A stretch of DNA of 64,000 nucleotides from Streptomyces chrestomyceticus JCM 4735. GTDB lineage: Bacteria; Actinomycetota; Actinomycetes; Streptomycetales; Streptomycetaceae. The DNA lies in contig NZ_BHZC01000001.1 of the NCBI RefSeq assembly GCF_003865135.1, positions 3,596,001 through 3,660,000 on the forward strand, written 5' to 3'. Below, piece by piece: positions 49,369-57,253 of this stretch. The stretch's first letter is position 1. The number at the start of each line of letters is the position of its first letter. Below the pieces are notes generated by a model, which saw nothing but the letters and a program-made list of their open reading frames with translations, searched no databases and was not told where the DNA came from. A program made the position numbers and the translations under genes.

Positions 49369-49420
49369 TGCGGGCTCCTTCCGGGGGCCGTACGGGCTCC
49401 GGGAGCGGGCGGATGGGCAC

Positions 49421-50749
49421 TCACAGCTCTCCCCAGCGGCGGATGGCGGGCGCGACGCGCTGGACGCCGTGGCGGTAGGCGCCGCGGGCGGCGTCGCGCA
49501 CGGTGTCGCGGGCGAGCCGGCGCAGGCCGCCGGCCTCGGCGGGTTCGGCGGTCCGGCCCGGCAGGGGTTCGCCCTCGGGTCCGAGGCCGTGGCGGGCGAG
49601 GATGCCGGGGAGGTAGCCGGGGGCGGTGCGGGGTGTGTAGTACGGGGTGAGGGGCGGCAGGCGGTCGGCGGTGCGCAGGGTGGTGACACGGGTGCGGGCG
49701 GCGTCGAAGGCGGTGGCGTAGCGGGAGCCGGGGGCGACGCCCTGGCGGTCCAGCCAGTCCGGGTCGGGGTCGGGGCGGTGGCCGGCGTCGAGTTCGTCCC
49801 AGGAGGCGAGGCAGCCGGAGCCGAGGAAGTGGTGGTTGCCGAGGACTTCGCGGATGCCGAGGTCGGTGAGGACGGCGGTGGGGATACCGCGGTGCAGGGA
49901 TTCCAGGGCGGCGGTCGAGCTGACGGTCACCAGGAGGTCGGTGCGGTCCAGGACGTCGCCCATGTTCCCGTACGCGAGGCGGCAGTTGGGGGGCAGGCCG
50001 CCGGGGAGGCGGGCGGCCAGTTTCTGGTACGGGAGTTCCTCGATGTGCGTGGTGTGTTCGCCGGGCTTGCTGCGCAGCTTGATCAGCACCTCGCGGCCGG
50101 GGTTGCGCCGGGCGTGGGCGGCGGCGCGCCGCAGGAGGTACGTACGGTCCTCGCGGCGGTCGGGTACGGAGGGCTGGGCGGCGAAGACGACCGTGTAGGG
50201 GCGGCCGTCGGCGGCGGGTTCGTACGGGGCGCCGCCCAGGAAGGGCAGGGCGCACTCGACGACGCTGCCGCTGTCCGCGCCGACGCCTTCGTAGACCGCG
50301 CGGAAACGTTCCGCGTCGTGGCGGGAGTTGGCGAGGACGACGTCCGCGCCGTGCCGCAGCAGCAGGCCGTCGGCCAGCTTCTCGTAGACGACGCCGACGT
50401 AGCCGGTGACGACGACGGGCCGCCGGGCCGCGCCGCGCCAGGCGCGGGCGAGCCCGTGCAGCATCGCCTGGACGGCGCCGCCGACGCAGGCGAGGACGAC
50501 CACGTCGTACCGCGTGGTGTCCTTCATCAGCTCCAGGAAGTCCGCGCCGCGGATCTCGCGCAGCGTCTCCGCACGGGCGCCGACCTCGTCGAGCTGGCGG
50601 ACCGTGGGGGTGGCGCGGCCGCGGAGCAGATATCCGTCCAGACGAATGTCCGATTGAATACGGTGCGCTGTCGAAGCGCCCCATTTCCATCGGGTGTCCG
50701 AATCCGCGAGCACCGCGACACGCGGCGGGGAAGTGGTACGAGTGGGCAC
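49421..50749 (-). CDS. Putative glycosyltransferase (DUF6716-type) of the cell-wall glycopolymer locus
   Basis: A 442-residue GT-B-like protein. RVAVLADSDTRWKWGASTAHRI starts the first Rossmann-like domain. VVTGYVGVVYEKLADGLLLRHGADVVLANS and YTVVFAAQPSVPDRREDRTYLLRRAAAHA follow. The second domain carries VLIKLRSKPGEHTTHIEELPYQKL and DVLDRTDLLVTVSSTAALESLHRGIPTAVLTDLG, typical of glycopolymer transferases related to capsule or teichoic-acid polymerases. GTG 50749 abuts TAGCGT and would be leaderless. GTG 50713 is a later alternative. It is the first gene of the leftward glycopolymer operon (then cytidylyltransferase, Kdn synthase, transferase) and divergent from a GT2 gene. Confidence 0.8.
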   Translation of the reverse strand: MPTRTTSPPRVAVLADSDTRWKWGASTAHRIQSDIRLDGYLLRGRATPTVRQLDEVGARAETLREIRGADFLELMKDTTRYDVVVLACVGGAVQAMLHGLARAWRGAARRPVVVTGYVGVVYEKLADGLLLRHGADVVLANSRHDAERFRAVYEGVGADSGSVVECALPFLGGAPYEPAADGRPYTVVFAAQPSVPDRREDRTYLLRRAAAHARRNPGREVLIKLRSKPGEHTTHIEELPYQKLAARLPGGLPPNCRLAYGNMGDVLDRTDLLVTVSSTAALESLHRGIPTAVLTDLGIREVLGNHHFLGSGCLASWDELDAGHRPDPDPDWLDRQGVAPGSRYATAFDAARTRVTTLRTADRLPPLTPYYTPRTAPGYLPGILARHGLGPEGEPLPGRTAEPAEAGGLRRLARDTVRDAARGAYRHGVQRVAPAIRRWGEL

Positions 50750-50774
50750 GACGAAAACGCTAGGAAGGCGTTCC
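50750..50774 (-). promoter_or_regulatory. SigE-type ECF promoter candidate GGAAC-N16-CGTC
   Basis: On the reverse strand GGAAC (50774-50770), a 16-base spacer and CGTC (50753-50750) match the consensus of ECF envelope-stress promoters. The same stretch contains TAGCGT, seven bases before GTG 50749, so a housekeeping leaderless promoter is the competing reading. Confidence 0.5.
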
Positions 50775-50936
50775 GTTCGGCGGGCCAACTGTGCCGCAAC
50801 AACGGGTTAACAGCGGGACGCGGGACAGCGAACCGGCCGGAGGAATTACCCGGTTAACCATCCCGCCATTCTTCGTTCACCCGGGAGCCCGCGTCCCGTC
50901 AAGACGAATGCCGGGACCGCGCCTAACGTCACCCGG

Positions 50937-51914
50937 GTGGTTAAGCTCTCCGTCGTCGTGCCGTTCTACAACGTGCAGACATATGCGCCCGACACCCTGC
51001 GAAGCCTGGCGGCCAACGCCCGCGAGGACTTCGAATTCCTGCTGGTGGACGACTGCTCGCGGGACGAGACACCGCAGATCCTGGCGCGCGCCGAGGGCGA
51101 GCTGCCCGGCGCCCGGGTGCTGCGGCACGAGCAGAACGGCGGCCTGGCCACCGCCCGCAACACCGGCCTGGACGCGGCCAACGGCGAGTACGTGACCTTC
51201 CTGGACGGTGACGACTGGCTGGCACCCGGGTATTACGCACAACTCCTGGCCACCATCGAGGGGTTGGGGTGCGACTTCGTCCGGACGGACCATGTGCAGT
51301 GCACCGCGCGCGCCCGTTCCGTGCACCGCGTGCCGCACGGCCGCCGGAACACCGTGCTGGACCCGCGCGCGCTGATCCTGCCCACCGACCGCTCCACCTC
51401 CGTGGACTACGCCTTCGCCTGGGCCGGCATCTACCACCGGCGGCTGCTGGACGACGGGCTGCTGCACTTCCGGCACGGGCTGCGCACCGCGGAGGACCGG
51501 CCGTGGATCTGGCGGCTGCACCGGGAGGCCCGGTCGATGGCGGTGTCCGGGCTGCTCGGCGTCTTCTACCGGCGCGGGGTGGCGTCCTCCCTCACCCAGA
51601 TCGGTGATGTGCGGCAACTCGATTTCATCCGCGCATTTGATCAGGTTATCGAAGAAACCGCACAGGACCGGGAGGCGGACCGGCTGCTGCCGAAAGCCGT
51701 CCGCACCTATTGCGCCATCATTGCCCACCACCTCGGTTCGATCGAACGATTCGAACCGCAGGTCGCCCGTCAATTGCGCGCGCTGAGCGCGGCGGCGCTG
51801 AAAAGAATGCCGCAGGACGTACTGAAGGAAGCACTGAATTCGATGGACACGCAGCGCGCCTCCCGTCTGCGACGGCTGCGCCGGCGCCCGGTACCGGTGG
51901 AGGTGGCCGCCTGA
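50937..51914 (+). CDS. Family 2 glycosyltransferase
   Basis: A 325-residue GT-A enzyme. LSVVVPFYNVQTYAPDTLRSLAAN begins the nucleotide-binding fold. FLLVDDCSRDETPQILA and the NGGLATARNTGLDAANGEYVTFLDGDDWLAPGYY stretch contain the metal-binding D-x-D (DGDDW). TAEDRPWIWRL supplies the catalytic ED. A helical C-terminal region of about 100 residues probably docks to the membrane or partner proteins. GTG 50937 lies seven bases after TAACGT, consistent with leaderless translation. It overlaps the following polysialyltransferase-like gene at its stop codon. Likely adds the backbone hexose of the glycopolymer. Confidence 0.88.
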   Translation: MVKLSVVVPFYNVQTYAPDTLRSLAANAREDFEFLLVDDCSRDETPQILARAEGELPGARVLRHEQNGGLATARNTGLDAANGEYVTFLDGDDWLAPGYYAQLLATIEGLGCDFVRTDHVQCTARARSVHRVPHGRRNTVLDPRALILPTDRSTSVDYAFAWAGIYHRRLLDDGLLHFRHGLRTAEDRPWIWRLHREARSMAVSGLLGVFYRRGVASSLTQIGDVRQLDFIRAFDQVIEETAQDREADRLLPKAVRTYCAIIAHHLGSIERFEPQVARQLRALSAAALKRMPQDVLKEALNSMDTQRASRLRRLRRRPVPVEVAA

Positions 51915-53296
51915 TGGCCCCCCGTACCGACGCCCAGCGCCGGCCGGACCGGCCGCGTACGCAGATCTTCCTGGCGTCCACCCTGTATGGCGCCGCGACG
52001 CTGGCCGCCGCGCTGGACGCGGACCGCTTCGCCCCGGCCGGCCGCCGGCTGCTGCTGGTCAGCAACAACGCGGCGACCCCGGAGACGGCCACGCCGGTGG
52101 ACCGGATGCCCGGTTTCGAGCGGCTGCGCGGCCGCTTCGACCGGGTGCTGTCGTGGAACGAGACGATCAGTCCGTTCCACCCCGGCGGCTGGTCCCCGCG
52201 CCCGGACGACGTCCCGCTGTGGGAGCGGCACCTGCGGCTGCTGTGGGAGCTGGGCGAGGACGAGATCGAGCTGATCGTGGAGTCCCTCCAGGTCCACCCG
52301 GCGCTGGCGCTGGCGCAGCTCTTCCCGGACGCGCCGGTCGACGTGTACGCGGACGGGCTGATGAGCTACGGGCCGACGCGCAACAAGCTGGACCCGCTGG
52401 TCGGCACCCGGGTCCGCCGCCTGCTGCACCTGGACCTCGTACCGGGACTGAAGCCGCTGCTGCTCACCGAGTTCGGGGTGGGCGCGGAGACCGTGCCGAC
52501 GGAGGCGTTCCGGGAGGTGCTCGCCGACCTGGCCGCGGACTTCGACGCCCCGGCGCTGCACGCCGTACCGGAAGGCGCCGCGCTGCTCCTCGGGCAGTAC
52601 CTGTCGGCGCTCGGCATCCTCACGCCCGAGGAAGAGGAGGAGCTGCACGCCCGGATGCTGCGCGGGGTGGTCCGGCGCGGGCACCGCGAGGTGGTGTTCA
52701 AGCCACACCCGTCGGCGCCGGCCCGCTGGTCCCGGGCGCTGGAGCGGGAGGCGGAACAGCTCGGTGCCGAGCTGACCGTACTGGACACACCGGTTCTCGC
52801 CGAGGTGCTCTACCAGCGCAAACGGCCCGCGCTCGTGGTCGGCTGCTTCTCCACCGCGCTGCTGACGGCGTCCGCCTTCTACGACCTGCCGACCGCGCGC
52901 GTCGGCACGGAGCTGCTACTGGAGCGCCTGACCCCGTACCAGAACAGCAACCGCGTGCCGGTGACCCTCGTGGACGCGCTGGTGCCCGACCTGGCGGACG
53001 AGCCCGGCACGAAGCCGGTGCCGGCCCACATCAACGGGCTGCTCAGCGCGGTCGGTTACGCGATGCAGAACCAGATCTACCCGGACCTGCGCCCGGTCGC
53101 CGAGCGCTACCTCGCCGCCCACCTGAACGAGCGCACCCGGCGCTACTTCAAGCGCCGCCGCCTGACCGCGCTCGCGCTGCCCGGCGCGCTGCCGTCCCAG
53201 CTCTCCTTCATCCCGCGCAACGCGGCCGTCCGGAGGGTCGCGCGGCGCGCGCGGGCGATGCAGCGGCGCCTGAAGAAACGGGCCGCGTTCGGATGA
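51914..53296 (+). CDS. Alpha-2,8-polysialyltransferase-like glycosyltransferase
   Basis: A 460-residue protein resembling the POLYST family of bacterial polysialyltransferases. TQIFLASTLYGAATLAAALDADRF and RLLLVSNNAATPE form the first strand-helix pair. LIVESLQVHPALALAQLFPDAPVDVYADGLMSYGPTRNKLD and EVVFKPHPSAPARWSRALE (the HP motif that binds the CMP-sugar) follow, then LVVGCFSTALLTASAFYDLPTARVG with the conserved serine. In a locus that makes CMP-Kdn this is the natural polymer-forming transferase. ATG 51914 overlaps the GT2 stop (TGATG), and the stop overlaps the acyltransferase start (ATGA). Confidence 0.85.
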   Translation: MAPRTDAQRRPDRPRTQIFLASTLYGAATLAAALDADRFAPAGRRLLLVSNNAATPETATPVDRMPGFERLRGRFDRVLSWNETISPFHPGGWSPRPDDVPLWERHLRLLWELGEDEIELIVESLQVHPALALAQLFPDAPVDVYADGLMSYGPTRNKLDPLVGTRVRRLLHLDLVPGLKPLLLTEFGVGAETVPTEAFREVLADLAADFDAPALHAVPEGAALLLGQYLSALGILTPEEEEELHARMLRGVVRRGHREVVFKPHPSAPARWSRALEREAEQLGAELTVLDTPVLAEVLYQRKRPALVVGCFSTALLTASAFYDLPTARVGTELLLERLTPYQNSNRVPVTLVDALVPDLADEPGTKPVPAHINGLLSAVGYAMQNQIYPDLRPVAERYLAAHLNERTRRYFKRRRLTALALPGALPSQLSFIPRNAAVRRVARRARAMQRRLKKRAAFG

Positions 53297-54498
53297 CGGC
53301 GCAGCTCCCGGCCGGGGCGCCGATGCCTGCGGCGGTCCCCGGCCCGTCGGCCTCGTCCATATCCGCGCCGACCGGGCCCACGGTGGTCACCCGCCCGAAC
53401 GGCGCGGCACCCCCGCCCGCCAAGAAATCCCGCGGCGTGCCCCGCCTGCGCGCCCTCGACGGGCTGCGACTGCTCGCCGCCCTGATGGTCGCCGCCTACC
53501 ACCTCGGCGGCCGGAACGGCGAGATAGCCGTGGCGTGGGGCAGTTCGCCGGCGCGCCAGTTCCCGTCCCTGCACAGCGCGTTCGCGTACGGCTGTCTCGG
53601 CGTCCAGATCTTCTTCGTGATCAGCGGCTTCGTCATCTGCATGAGCGGCTGGGGACGTTCGCTGCGCTCCTTCATCGCCTCCCGCGTCGCGCGGCTGTAT
53701 CCGGCGTACTGGGTGGCGATCCTGCTGGTGACGGCTGTGTTCGCGCTGCCGTGGGTGGCGTTCAAGGCGCTCGGGCCGAGCGATGTGCTGACCAACCTGA
53801 CGATGCTCCAGCAGCCGCTGGGCGCGAAGCGGGTGCTGGGGGTGTGCTGGACGCTCTGGGCGGAGATGCGGTTCTACGCGCTGTTCGCGCTGTGCGTCGT
53901 GCTGCCGGGCGCGACCCGCCGCCGGGTCGTGCTGTTCTGCGCGGGCTGGACGCTGGCGGCGGCGCTGGCGCAGGCCGCGAAAGTCCCCGCGCTGGACGTC
54001 GTCCTGATGCCGCAGTACGCGCCGTTCTTCATCGGCGGCATCGGCTGTTACCTGCTGCACCGCTACGGCGGGCGCGACCCGGTGGCGTGGGCGGTGGTCG
54101 GCGTGAGCTGGCTGACCGGCCAGCATCACGCGGTGGCCGGACTCTGGCACCCGCCGTCCGCCCACGCCTTCTCCTACCGCTCGGCGGTGGTCGTCATCGC
54201 GATCGTCACGGTGGGCTTCGCGCTGGTGGTGGCGGTCGCGCTGGGCCGGATGCAGTGGGCGGACTGGCGCTGGCTGACCGTCGCCGGGGCGCTGACGTAC
54301 CCGTTCTACCTCGTCCACGAGCACCTGGGCTGGGTGGCTGTCCAGGGCCTGCACGGCGGCCTGCGGCTGCCTTCGTACGCGACGCTCGCCCTGACGGTGG
54401 CGCTGATGCTGACGCTGGCGTGGGTGCTGCACCGGTGGGTCGAGCGCCCGCTCACGCCCGTACTGCGGCAGGCGATCGACCCGCGGCCACGCCGCTAG
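53293..54498 (+). CDS. Acyltransferase 3 family membrane protein
   Basis: A 401-residue OafA-type integral membrane acyltransferase. After a Pro/Ala-rich N-terminus of 45 residues come LRALDGLRLLAALMVAAYHLGG (helix 1 with the catalytic histidine), GCLGVQIFFVISGFVICMSGWGRSLRSFIASRVARLYPAYWVAI with the R-x-x-R-L-x-P-x-Y motif, and eight more helices ending TLAWVLHRWVERPLTPVL. Such enzymes O-acetylate cell-wall polysaccharides, and Kdn or hexose residues of teichulosonic-type polymers are often O-acylated. ATG 53293 overlaps the polysialyltransferase-like stop. A hairpin terminator follows, so it is last in the rightward operon. Confidence 0.9.
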   Translation: MTAQLPAGAPMPAAVPGPSASSISAPTGPTVVTRPNGAAPPPAKKSRGVPRLRALDGLRLLAALMVAAYHLGGRNGEIAVAWGSSPARQFPSLHSAFAYGCLGVQIFFVISGFVICMSGWGRSLRSFIASRVARLYPAYWVAILLVTAVFALPWVAFKALGPSDVLTNLTMLQQPLGAKRVLGVCWTLWAEMRFYALFALCVVLPGATRRRVVLFCAGWTLAAALAQAAKVPALDVVLMPQYAPFFIGGIGCYLLHRYGGRDPVAWAVVGVSWLTGQHHAVAGLWHPPSAHAFSYRSAVVVIAIVTVGFALVVAVALGRMQWADWRWLTVAGALTYPFYLVHEHLGWVAVQGLHGGLRLPSYATLALTVALMLTLAWVLHRWVERPLTPVLRQAIDPRPRR

Positions 54499-54510
54499 AG
54501 ACAACGGGAC

Positions 54511-54533
54511 GCCCGGGGGCGGCTCCCCCGGGC
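54511..54533. terminator. Terminator between the acyltransferase and TetR genes
   Basis: GCCCGGGGG (54511-54519) pairs perfectly with CCCCCGGGC (54525-54533) around a five-base loop between convergent stops at 54498 and 54541. Confidence 0.8.
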
Positions 54534-54540
54534 CTTCCGG

Positions 54541-55238
54541 TCACTCGCCGCGCAGCAGCGTGGCCTCGACCCCCGCGACGACCGCCCGCAGGCCGTCCTC
54601 GAAGCCGCGTGCGGTGTCGCCGAAGATCTCGATGCCGGCCGCGGCCGTGAGCGGGTGGTCGGCGCCCACGCTCCGCTCCCGCTCCCGCTGGTCGTACGCG
54701 GGGTCGGGCCGCGGGTCGCCGGGCACCGGGAAGACGGACTGCTCCTCGATCACGTAACCGATGGTGTACGCGTACGTGGTGAACCAGGCCCGCGCGGCCC
54801 GCTCCGCCGTGAACCCGGCGCCCCGCATGGCGGCCAGCAGGCTCTCCATCGGCCGCAGCAGCGCCAGGTCGCGCAGCCGGGTGCCGCCGAAGACCTTGCC
54901 GCCGTCGCGGTAGCCGAGGAGCGTGCTCCGGGTCTGCCGGCATGTCTCGGTGAGCATGACCCGCCAGTCGCCTCTCCCGGAGCCGCCCCGAAGCTGTCTT
55001 TTGAGCCGCCCGCGGAGCCGTCGCCCGCCGCGTCGAGCGGCGCGGTCATCCGTCCGAGCAGCACGGTGGCCATCTCGTCCAGCAACTCCTGCTTGTTCTT
55101 GAAGTGCCAGTAGAGCGCGGGCGCTTGGACGTCCAGCTCCTTGGCGATACGGCGCAGCGTGAGCCCTTCGAGGCCGACGTCGTTCAGCAGGCCCAGGGCG
55201 GCCTCCGCCACCAGTTTCCGGTCAAGTCTCGTAGCCAC
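54541..55238 (-). pseudogene. TetR-family repressor (TetR_C type), one-base frameshift as read
   Basis: Part one (ATG 55238) contains MATRLDRKLVAEAALGLLNDVGLEGLTLRRIAKELDVQAPALYWHFKNKQELLDEMA, the HTH of the tetracycline-repressor-like group. Part two, in another frame, continues DWRVMLTETCRQTRSTLLGYRDGGKVFGGTRL and RAARAWFTTYAYTIGYVIEEQ, the TetR_C ligand domain, to the stop at 54541. One missing base between about 54971 and 55005 separates them. A C4 run at 54986-54989 or a T4 run nearby are candidates. Restored length is 232 residues. It is divergent from a flavin monooxygenase, with two 15-bp operators between them, the classical tetR/tetX-like or drug-inactivation layout. Confidence 0.88.
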
Positions 55239-55246
55239 GTTGACAA

Positions 55247-55261
55247 CTTAACACCGTTAAG
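55247..55261. promoter_or_regulatory. TetR-type operator O1, CTTAACACCGTTAAG
   Basis: A 15-bp interrupted palindrome eight bases upstream of the TetR start, next to TTGACA (55240-55245). It is paired with a second copy 37 bases away (centre to centre). Confidence 0.85.
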
Positions 55262-55283
55262 CACATCCTCGGAAGCGATCCGA

Positions 55284-55298
55284 CTTAATGACGTTAAG
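55284..55298. promoter_or_regulatory. TetR-type operator O2, CTTAATGACGTTAAG
   Basis: The second copy of the CTTAAn-N3-nTTAAG dyad. It ends ten bases before the monooxygenase ATG and overlaps its ribosome-binding site AAGGAG, so a bound repressor would also hide the translation start. Confidence 0.85.
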
Positions 55299-55308
55299 GA
55301 GATGCCTC

Positions 55309-56832
55309 ATGGCCGGCACCGACACCCTGCCCGCGCACGTGGACGTACTGATCTCCGGCGCCGGCCCCACCGGCCTGGCCCTCGGCCTCGACCTCGCCCG
55401 GCGCGGCGTGCGCGCCCTCGTCCTGGAGCGCCTGGACCGGCTGGCGCCCGGCACCCGGGGCAACGGCATCCAGCCCCGCACCCAGGAGGTGTACGAGGAC
55501 TTCGGCGTGCTCGACGCCGTCCTGGAGTCCGGCGGGACGTACCCGCCGCGGGGCATCTGGTCGGACGGCCGCATGATCGACGCGCAGGTGATGGTGGAGC
55601 CCGGCGTCCCGACGCCGGCCGCCCCGTACAGCACCATGCTGCTGCTCCCGCAGTGGCGGAATCTGGAGATCCAGTACGCCCGGCTGACCGAGCTGGGCGG
55701 CACGGTCGCGTTCGGCACCGGCCTGGATTCCTTCACCCAGGACACGGACGGCGTCGCGGCCCGCGTCACCGGCCCCGACGGCATCACCCGTACGGTGCAC
55801 GCCTCCTACCTGGTCGCGGCCGACGGCGGACGCAGCCCGGTCCGCAAGGCGCTCGGCGTCACCATGACCGGCCAGTCCGTCGCGCCGTACCCGATGCTCG
55901 TCGCCGACATCCGGCTCGACGGGCTGGACCGGGAGCACTGGCACATGTGGGGCGAGTTCCGGGCCACCGACTTCGTCTCGCTGCTCCCGCCGGAGAAGTA
56001 CGACTACTTCCTGCTCATGGCGGGCTTCATGAACGCCGGCACCGTGCCGGACACCTCGCCCGACGCGGTGCGCAAGCTGATCGCGGAGCGCACCCACCTC
56101 ACCCTCGACCAGCTCGGCGAGGTGCGGTGGGCCTCCACCTTCCGCCCGAACGCCGCCCTGGCCGACCGGTTCCGGGCGGGCCGGGTCTTCCTCGCGGGCG
56201 ACGCGGCGCATGTGCACTCCCCCGCGGGCGGCCAGGGCCTGAACACCAGCGTGCAGGACGCCTACAACCTCGGCTGGAAGCTGGGCCAGGTCATCCGGCA
56301 CGGCGCGCCGGACTCCCTGCTCGACAGCTACGAGGCCGAGCGGCGGCCGGTCGCCGAGAGCATCCTGGCCACCAGCACCCGGCTGCACCGGTCGGGCGAC
56401 ATGCGGCGCGGCAGCGACCTGCACCAGATGGGCGTCGGGTACCCGGACGGGCCGCTCGCCACCGAGCGGCGCACCGGCCTCGCCGACGGCGCGCTGCGCG
56501 CCGGCAACCGGGCGCCCGACGCGCCCTGCACCACCCCGGACGGCACCCCGCGCCGCCTCTTCGACGTCTTCCAGGGCCCGCACTTCACCCTGCTGGCCGT
56601 CGGGGACGCCGAACTCCCGCCGCTGGGCGGCGAGATGATCCGTACCTGCCGCGTCGGCGGCCCCGCCCCCGACCTGCTCGACTCCGAGGGCCACGCCCGC
56701 GACGCGTACGGCGAGGGCCTGTTCCTCGTCCGCCCGGACGGCTACGTGGCGTACGCCGCCGACGACACGACCGGGCTGCCCGACGAACTCGCCCGGTACG
56801 GCATGGCCTTGACCGCGCCGTCCGCCCGGTGA
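55309..56832 (+). CDS. FAD-dependent aromatic hydroxylase / tetracycline-monooxygenase-like flavoprotein
   Basis: A 507-residue class A flavin monooxygenase. GxGxxG is seen as DVLISGAGPTGLALGLDLARRG. The DG motif is VAADGGRSPVRKALGV, and GD is RVFLAGDAAHVHSPAGGQGLNTSVQDAYNLGWKL. A thioredoxin-like C-terminal domain ends the chain (FTLLAVGDAELP, LFLVRPDGYVAYAADD), as in the PgaE/RdmE/MhpA-type polyketide and phenol hydroxylases. ATG 55309 follows AAGGAG. Being divergent from a tetR-type repressor with double operators suggests induction by, and inactivation of, a phenolic or tetracycline-like compound. The substrate is inferred. Confidence 0.9.
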   Translation: MAGTDTLPAHVDVLISGAGPTGLALGLDLARRGVRALVLERLDRLAPGTRGNGIQPRTQEVYEDFGVLDAVLESGGTYPPRGIWSDGRMIDAQVMVEPGVPTPAAPYSTMLLLPQWRNLEIQYARLTELGGTVAFGTGLDSFTQDTDGVAARVTGPDGITRTVHASYLVAADGGRSPVRKALGVTMTGQSVAPYPMLVADIRLDGLDREHWHMWGEFRATDFVSLLPPEKYDYFLLMAGFMNAGTVPDTSPDAVRKLIAERTHLTLDQLGEVRWASTFRPNAALADRFRAGRVFLAGDAAHVHSPAGGQGLNTSVQDAYNLGWKLGQVIRHGAPDSLLDSYEAERRPVAESILATSTRLHRSGDMRRGSDLHQMGVGYPDGPLATERRTGLADGALRAGNRAPDAPCTTPDGTPRRLFDVFQGPHFTLLAVGDAELPPLGGEMIRTCRVGGPAPDLLDSEGHARDAYGEGLFLVRPDGYVAYAADDTTGLPDELARYGMALTAPSAR

Positions 56833-56852
56833 CCGGGACGAGGCCGTCCCGG
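56833..56852 (+). terminator. Small hairpin after the monooxygenase gene
   Basis: CCGGGACG (56833-56840) pairs with CGTCCCGG (56845-56852) around a four-base loop directly after the stop codon. There is no T-run, so it is a weak terminator candidate. Confidence 0.5.
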
Positions 56853-56875
56853 GCGGCGGCTGGTATTACTGGTGC

Positions 56876-57253
56876 ATGCAGGAAGAGACCGCGCAATCGG
56901 CGATCGACACGTTCCTCTCCGCCTTCAACGCCTCGGACGACAGCCGGGTGACCGCGCTGCTCGCCCAGGCCCTGACCTCGGACGTGGTCTTCCACGGACC
57001 GCTGGGCCGCAGCGAGGGGATCGAGGCGGTCGAGCGGTTCGTGCTGGACCTCCGGCGTCACCCGGCGGGGGCCGGCACGATGGTGCGCTGCTCAGCGGTG
57101 GACATGCCGGGCGAGTGGGCCCGGTACCGGTGGGTCTTCACCACGCCGGGTGGCGGCCCCCGGCTGGCCGGGACCGACGTCGTCCACCTGCGGCGCAGCC
57201 TCATCGACCAGGTCATCGTCTTCGCGGGGGAGACCGGGCCGCCCGCCGCCTGA
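56876..57253 (+). CDS. SnoaL/NTF2-like small protein
   Basis: A 125-residue protein with the cone-shaped alpha+beta fold of the NTF2/SnoaL group. IDTFLSAFNASDDSRVTALLAQALTSDVVFHGPLGRSEGIEAVERFVLDLRRH, MVRCSAVDMPGEWARYRWVFTTPGG and GTDVVHLRRSLIDQVIVFAG are visible. Proteins like this isomerise or cyclise polyketides, or simply bind ligands, so the role is uncertain. ATG 56876 has no strong Shine-Dalgarno sequence. Its 3' end overlaps the C-terminal frame of the convergent MFS gene by about 160 bases as read. The overlap falls to about 40 if that gene contains a missing base. Confidence 0.7.
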   Translation: MQEETAQSAIDTFLSAFNASDDSRVTALLAQALTSDVVFHGPLGRSEGIEAVERFVLDLRRHPAGAGTMVRCSAVDMPGEWARYRWVFTTPGGGPRLAGTDVVHLRRSLIDQVIVFAGETGPPAA

